Assembly (NCBI GenBank): GCA_000436535.1
Contig: FR886280.1
Location: 1 to 36,482 of the forward strand
Length of the DNA: 36,482 nucleotides
Direction: 5' to 3'
DNA from: Eubacterium sp. CAG:252
GTDB taxonomy: Bacteria > Bacillota > Clostridia > Lachnospirales > Lachnospiraceae
The position numbers and the translations under genes are program-made. Under the pieces are notes generated by a model that saw only the letters and a program-made list of their open reading frames with translations, searched no databases and was not told the origin of the DNA. Of the stretch, positions 32,938 to 36,482 are shown piece after piece; position 1 is the first letter of the stretch, and each line of letters opens with the position of its first letter.

Positions 32938-33331
32938 ATGAATACCGCCCTTCTTTGATTATTATGTAATTATGATATACCCTTTTATCCTGCAAGTAGA
33001 AGCAATTTTTTATACTTTTAGCGTTTACATCATAATATACAACACGATATAATTTTACCCCACTATTATTCTTTTAACAATGTTATTATATGTGAAAATT
33101 TTTTGTATTTTGCAATTATATCCGCGTTAGAAAAGCAAATTTTTTATAATCTATTGAAATATATTTGAGGTATAACCAAAACACAATTATTTTTGTAAAT
33201 TTCTCTTTATTTACCCTTTTATAGCTTTTTACTTTAATAAGTCAACCAAGCTACTTAAATCGATAATATTTCACACCATACTGCCACCCATAACCCAAAT
33301 ATGCATTTAATCACACATTTTCTGATTAATA

Positions 33332-33347
33332 TGTGCAATTATGCACA
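33332..33347. promoter_or_regulatory. Operator-like inverted repeat
   Basis: TGTGCA and TGCACA flank a four-base centre and abut a minus-strand TATAAT at 33354-33359. This is the position of an operator over the transcription start of a minus-strand promoter that could serve the DUF1653 gene 400 bases away. The regulator is unknown. Confidence 0.4.
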
Positions 33348-33370
33348 ATATGAATTATAATTGATTATGT

Positions 33371-33390
33371 ATGATATCAGGGGTCAAAAG
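33371..33390. repeat. Dispersed motif, copy 1 (half element)
   Basis: ATGATATCAGGGGTCAAAAG matches the left half at 36323-36341 (ATGATGTTGGAGTCAAAAG). On the minus strand both carry TATAATTC exactly 23 bases beyond GAC. No right half is present here. Confidence 0.5.
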
Positions 33391-33516
33391 TCCTAGAACC
33401 ACGATATGCGAATATTTGTCTTATGTTGCCGCGCACACAACAGCTTACATTAGTTATTAATTTGCTATGTATTAAGACATCCACTATTAAATATGTGCGC
33501 AGAAATGAGGATTGTT

Positions 33517-34368
33517 ATGGAAAAAGTAGACTTACACGTTCATTCAACATATTCTGACGGAACTAAAACTCCAAAAGAACTTATAGAAATTGCAGAAAAA
33601 GAAGGATTATCGGCTATTGCCCTCACCGACCATGATACACTTGACGGTATACCAGCCGCACTTGCTGCTTCAGATAAAAGTCCTGTGGAACTGATACCGG
33701 GTGTTGAACTTAGTACTAACTTTGACCGCACTGAGGTTCATATTGTCGGACTTTTCTTAGATTATACTAACAATGAGATTAATAATTATCTTGCCAAACA
33801 GCGCCAGTCACGAATAGACCGCAATATCCAGATGTGCCAGAAGTTCTGCGATATAGGCATTAACATTACATATGATAAAATGTGTGAACTTTATCCAGAT
33901 GCTGTAATCACAAGAGCACATTTTGCTGACTATCTTGTTAAAAATAAATATACAGGTGACAGAAACGAAGCATTTGACAGATACCTTTCACCAGGAAAGC
34001 CATGCTATGTGAGCAGACATAAGGTTGACCCAAAGGATGCTGTCAATATAATCCACGCTGCACATGGTGTCGCTGTACTTGCACATCCTGTACTGTACCA
34101 CTTAGGAAAAGAACAGATGAACGCACTTCTTGATAACGTATGCAGCGCGGGCATTGACGGCATAGAAGCCATATATTCAACATATAAACCAGCCGATGAA
34201 AGATATATAAGAACTCTTGCCAAAGAGCATAATCTTCTTATATCCGGCGGTTCCGACTACCACGGCGATAACAAGCCGCACATCCAGCTTGGCCGTGGTA
34301 TGGGACATCTTTTTGTGCCTTCCGAGGTACTTGATAACCTGCGTAAGCGCAGTCTGTCATACAGATAA
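33517..34368 (+). CDS. PHP-domain phosphoesterase (YciV/TrpH-like)
   Basis: This 283-aa metal-dependent hydrolase of the PHP family is close to the YciV/RNase AM (nucleoside 3',5'-bisphosphate phosphatase) group. Motifs in order are H7-x-H9 (DLHVHSTYSDG), TDHD (37-40), PGVELST (61-67), ITRAHFADYL, VLAHPVLYH and GGSDYHG. These supply the three-metal site. Proteins of this group hydrolyse 3',5'-bisphosphates and/or short 5'-P RNA; E. coli YciV (RnmA) matures rRNA 5' ends. I start at 33517, where GAGG stands seven bases upstream; the upstream in-frame ATG at 33493 overlaps that leader. It is convergent with the methyltransferase gene. Confidence 0.9.
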   Translation: MEKVDLHVHSTYSDGTKTPKELIEIAEKEGLSAIALTDHDTLDGIPAALAASDKSPVELIPGVELSTNFDRTEVHIVGLFLDYTNNEINNYLAKQRQSRIDRNIQMCQKFCDIGINITYDKMCELYPDAVITRAHFADYLVKNKYTGDRNEAFDRYLSPGKPCYVSRHKVDPKDAVNIIHAAHGVAVLAHPVLYHLGKEQMNALLDNVCSAGIDGIEAIYSTYKPADERYIRTLAKEHNLLISGGSDYHGDNKPHIQLGRGMGHLFVPSEVLDNLRKRSLSYR

Positions 34369-34379
34369 TCTGTCAGACT
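34351..34379. terminator. Weak hairpin between PHP and methyltransferase genes
   Basis: AGTCTG (34351-34356) pairs with CAGACT (34374-34379), with a possible inner ACAGA/TCTGT stem, followed by ATTTCT. It overlaps the end of the PHP gene. The nine-base gap between the convergent genes leaves little other room for a terminator. Confidence 0.4.
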
Positions 34380-35592
34380 ATTTCTCGTCTACCACCTGAA
34401 AAATGTAGAACTTAAGATACAGTGACTCATCTGCCGCCCATAATATTGGGTGGTCAGGTGACTGTGTCCTGTACTCTATCTGTCTTAAACGCTTATGTAC
34501 ATTTCTTGCCGCCTCACCGATAGTCTTAGTAAAAAGTTCCGGGTCCATAAAGTGTGAGCAGGAGCAGGTTGCAAGAAAACCTCCATCCTTCACAAGCTTC
34601 ATACCACGAAGATTAATCTCCCTGTAACCCTTCACCGCATTTTTAATAGAATTTCTTGACTTGGTAAATGCTGGTGGGTCAAGTATGACAACATCGAACT
34701 TCTCACCCTTCTTTTCAAGCTCTGGCAGCAGGTCAAATACATCTGCGCACTGGAAATGTACAATATCCTCAAGTCCGTTAAGCTTTGCATTTTCCCTTGC
34801 CTGATTAACTGCAAGCTCTGAGGCATCTACGCCAAGAACACTTGCAGCTCCCGATATACCTGCATTGAGTGCAAATGAGCCTGTATGTGTGAAGCAGTCA
34901 AGCACCTTTGCACCCTTACACAGATTTCCGATAGCTCTTCTGTTATACTTCTGGTCAAGGAAAAATCCTGTCTTCTGTCCGTCCTGAACATCAACATAAT
35001 ACTTAACACCATTTTCAACTATCTCGACCTTAGTATCGAATTCTTCCCCAATAAAGCCCTTAAAGCGTTCCATTCCTTCAAGAAGTCTTACCTTGGCATC
35101 GCTTCTTTCATACACACCTCTTACCGGCATATCATACTCAGCAAGCACCTGCTTTAACTTCTCTATAATAAGCGGCTTAAGCCTGTCAATACCAAGTGCA
35201 AGCGACTCAACAACAAGTACATCACTAAACTTATCTATAACTATTCCCGGAAGAAAGTCTGCTTCTCCGAATATAAGTCTGCATGAAGATGTATCAACTG
35301 TCTTAATTCTGTAGTCAACAGCATCCCTTACTCTCTGTTCTATAAACTTCTCGTCAATATTTTTCTCGTGTCTTGATAACATTCTTACTGTTATTTTGGA
35401 CTTTCTGTTCACAAAACCTATTCCCATAAAATAGCCATCAAAGTCGTGAAGCTCAACAAGTCCTCCGTCAGTAACTCCATCTGAAAATGTGTCTATCTCA
35501 TTATCATATATCCACATTCCTCCAGCTTTTAACTCACGTCCGCCACCCTTTTTAAGAGTAACTTCACCTGTTATTTTAAATAAATCTTCCAT
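34378..35592 (-). CDS. rlmI: RlmI-type 23S rRNA (cytosine-C5)-methyltransferase
   Basis: This 404-aa class I SAM-dependent RNA methyltransferase has an N-terminal PUA domain (about residues 8-80, LKKGGGRELKAGGMWIYDNE). An EEHUD-like linker follows, with DVQDGQKTGFFLDQKYNR at ~201-218. The Rossmann core has motif I VLDCFTHTGSFALNAG (~230-245), motif IV ILDPPAFTKSR (~304-314) and the catalytic-region cysteines C343 and C345 in CSCSHFM. This arrangement is that of RlmI (YccW), which methylates C1962 of 23S rRNA, although the family includes other targets. SD is weak (GAGGATTATACA before ATG). Confidence 0.92.
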   Translation of the reverse strand: MEDLFKITGEVTLKKGGGRELKAGGMWIYDNEIDTFSDGVTDGGLVELHDFDGYFMGIGFVNRKSKITVRMLSRHEKNIDEKFIEQRVRDAVDYRIKTVDTSSCRLIFGEADFLPGIVIDKFSDVLVVESLALGIDRLKPLIIEKLKQVLAEYDMPVRGVYERSDAKVRLLEGMERFKGFIGEEFDTKVEIVENGVKYYVDVQDGQKTGFFLDQKYNRRAIGNLCKGAKVLDCFTHTGSFALNAGISGAASVLGVDASELAVNQARENAKLNGLEDIVHFQCADVFDLLPELEKKGEKFDVVILDPPAFTKSRNSIKNAVKGYREINLRGMKLVKDGGFLATCSCSHFMDPELFTKTIGEAARNVHKRLRQIEYRTQSPDHPILWAADESLYLKFYIFQVVDEK

Positions 35593-35805
35593 TGTATAAT
35601 CCTCGCTTATCCTTATTTATCTGATATAATATAGACATTCACGAAACTCCCAAAACCACATAAATTCTGGTTAATACATTTCGCAAATTACCTATGATAT
35701 AACATCATTTACTCTTTATCCAGCCACAACATTTTTATTATATACAAATTTCCAACTCCTGTCACTATATCAGCGACAACCATTTACTTTCTTATATTAC
35801 CCTTC

Positions 35806-36249
35806 CTACTCATTCTTTCCGACCGCATAAAACATAAATACGCCTCCGACTGCTATAACAAGTGCCAACAGCTTAAGCCACGAAAACTCTGCCTTCTTAC
35901 TTCCAAAAAGTCCGAAAAGTTCAATAATATATGCCATTATTACCTGTGCGACAACTATTGTTATCTCCGCTTTTGCTATGCCAAGCTCTGACACACTCTT
36001 TACAACTGTAAATGTAATAAATGCACCTATAACACCACCAAGAAGCGAAAGCTTGTTATCAACACGGAATATCCCGCCTATCTCCTGTCTTCCATTGAAA
36101 AACCACATAACAAGACACGTCACAAACGCCGTTATCTGTACAAAGCCTGCTGCCACCCATATACTGCTGCTCTTAGTCACATTGGTATTAAACACTCCCT
36201 GAAGACTCATAAGCGCACCAGATATGATAGCAATAATAAATCCTGCCAT
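35806..36249 (-). CDS. DUF606/YdcZ-family small membrane transporter
   Basis: This 147-aa polytopic protein has about five hydrophobic helices. Family-like segments are IISGALMSLQGVFNTNVTKS near the N-terminus, LLGGVIGAFITFTVV, and VAQVIMAYIIELFGLFGSKK. DUF606 proteins are half-size relatives of the drug/metabolite transporter superfamily, often acting as pairs. Substrate unknown. The start at 36249 has SD CGGAGG ten bases upstream, but the start codon is paired in a long hairpin (36241-36304), so translation may be regulated. Only one DUF606 gene is visible; a partner could lie outside the window. Confidence 0.88.
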   Translation of the reverse strand: MAGFIIAIISGALMSLQGVFNTNVTKSSSIWVAAGFVQITAFVTCLVMWFFNGRQEIGGIFRVDNKLSLLGGVIGAFITFTVVKSVSELGIAKAEITIVVAQVIMAYIIELFGLFGSKKAEFSWLKLLALVIAVGGVFMFYAVGKNE

Positions 36250-36304
36250 TTAACCAACCTCCGTAATTAGTTTACTACTAATTAATATGGGTTAAATGAC
36301 AGGA
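36241..36304 (-). promoter_or_regulatory. Leader hairpin enclosing the SD and pairing the start codon of the DUF606 gene
   Basis: Arms 36241-36255 and 36290-36304 pair over 15 positions with one mismatch (36246/36299). An inner 8-bp hairpin is TAATTAGT (36264-36271) with ACTAATTA (36277-36284). The ATG (36247-36249) is inside the outer stem and CGGAGG (36258-36263) is unpaired between the stems. A -10-like TATAAT (36305-36310) would start the RNA at ~36298, leaving nine fully complementary 5' bases. Confidence 0.65.
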
Positions 36305-36322
36305 ATTATACCTGTTATATAT

Positions 36323-36387
36323 ATGATGTTGGAGTCAAAAGCCCCCACCTATGAGCAAGCTTATGTGAATTTAGACCTTTTGACCCC
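36323..36387. repeat. Dispersed inverted-repeat motif, copy 2
   Basis: ATGATGTTGGAGTCAAAAG (36323-36341) and CTTTTGACCCC (36377-36387) form an imperfect inverted repeat, GGRGTCAAAAG against CTTTTGACCCC, with 35 bases between. It shares its left half with 33371-33390 and its right half with 28181-28198. Confidence 0.6.
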
Positions 36388-36411
36388 GGAAAGCTTCATA
36401 CATATAAAACT

Positions 36412-36482
36412 TTACCTTATAGATGTAAGATAGCTTTCCACTCCCTTATGAAACTCATTGTATGCATCATCAACACTCTTTC
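36412..36482 (-). CDS. C-terminal fragment of an unidentified gene (5' end outside window)
   Basis: One minus-strand frame, open from the window edge, reads KSVDDAYNEFHKGVESYLTS then IR and TAA (stop 36412-36414). The composition is protein-like and the stop is followed by the dispersed inverted repeat, so a real gene end is likely. It is too short to identify. Confidence 0.5.
   Translation of the reverse strand, partial: KSVDDAYNEFHKGVESYLTSIR

Larger units (their letters stand above)
32938..33516. other. Long divergent intergenic region
   Basis: About 580 bases lie between DUF1653 (-) and the PHP gene (+). Visible items are a plus-strand promoter-like TTTACA-18-TATAAT (33024-33053), an inverted repeat TGTGCA-ATTA-TGCACA (33332-33347) next to a minus-strand TATAAT (33354-33359), and the dispersed motif copy 1 (33371-33390). 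No gene is evident. Confidence 0.5.

Noticed and set aside
1..36482. CRISPR array, tRNA, rRNA or intact insertion sequence
   Set aside because: No regularly spaced identical repeats, no tRNA cloverleaf or CCA-type end recognised, and no complete transposase with terminal repeats seen.

Overview
The window looks like a chromosomal segment from a flagellated, low-GC, anaerobic Lachnospiraceae bacterium (Lachnospira / [Eubacterium] eligens-like). The basis is the flagellin and Cache-type chemoreceptor, the AT-rich Clostridia-style codon use and intergenic DNA, a THF riboswitch in front of an ECF folate S component, QueH, a clostridial S8 protease, and a phosphoketolase-based pentose pathway. The genus is an inference; no rRNA or other strict marker is present.

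Layout. 1-412 is the C-terminal end of a flagellin gene (+), closed by a perfect hairpin. It faces a methyl-accepting chemotaxis protein (-). 3.0-3.3 kb holds a decayed Rpn/PD-(D/E)XK transposase-nuclease tail. Next come an Rrf2 regulator, an orphan subtilisin-like S8 protease, a zinc-ribbon membrane protein and a YfcE-type phosphodiesterase. folT (7.5-8.1 kb) carries a THF riboswitch and its own good promoter. 8.5-13.06 kb is a likely five-gene operon transcribed leftward: class I aminotransferase, hisC, queH, an acidic hypothetical protein and an AbiEi-like protein. A DUF2079 membrane protein follows.

15.3-23.0 kb is a pentose-catabolism block on the minus strand: phosphoketolase; then a FucI/AraI-like (COG2407) isomerase, xylulokinase, small transaldolase and a ROK repressor. 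In the proposed flow a pentose is isomerised to xylulose, XylB phosphorylates it, phosphoketolase splits xylulose-5-P to acetyl-P and glyceraldehyde-3-P, and transaldolase links to sugar phosphates. The ROK protein is the likely sugar-responsive repressor. There is no recognisable XylA.

22.99-28.1 kb is an accessory-looking plus-strand island. A long structured leader (promoter, hairpins, ~148-bp tandem repeat, two terminator-like hairpins) precedes a stripped-down Tad/type IV pilus-like locus. The locus encodes a 56-aa membrane peptide, a CpaF/TadA-like ATPase, a protein with two GspF/TadB-TadC-like domains, two micro-membrane proteins (34 and 46 aa) and two pseudopilin-like proteins. This is the most novel-looking part of the window.

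The remainder is mostly housekeeping: a PAP2 phosphatase, a small lipoprotein, murF and ddl (cell wall), a DUF1653 protein, a PHP phosphoesterase, an RlmI-type rRNA methyltransferase, a DUF606 transporter with an unusual start-codon-pairing leader, and the last codons of an unidentified gene.

Non-coding structure is unusually rich. It includes an ~80-bp three-hairpin repeat in two 5' leaders, a dispersed inverted-repeat motif related to ATGATGTTGGGGTCAAAAG, short GC hairpins abutting several Shine-Dalgarno sequences, and a four-site DnaA-box-like cluster upstream of ddl.
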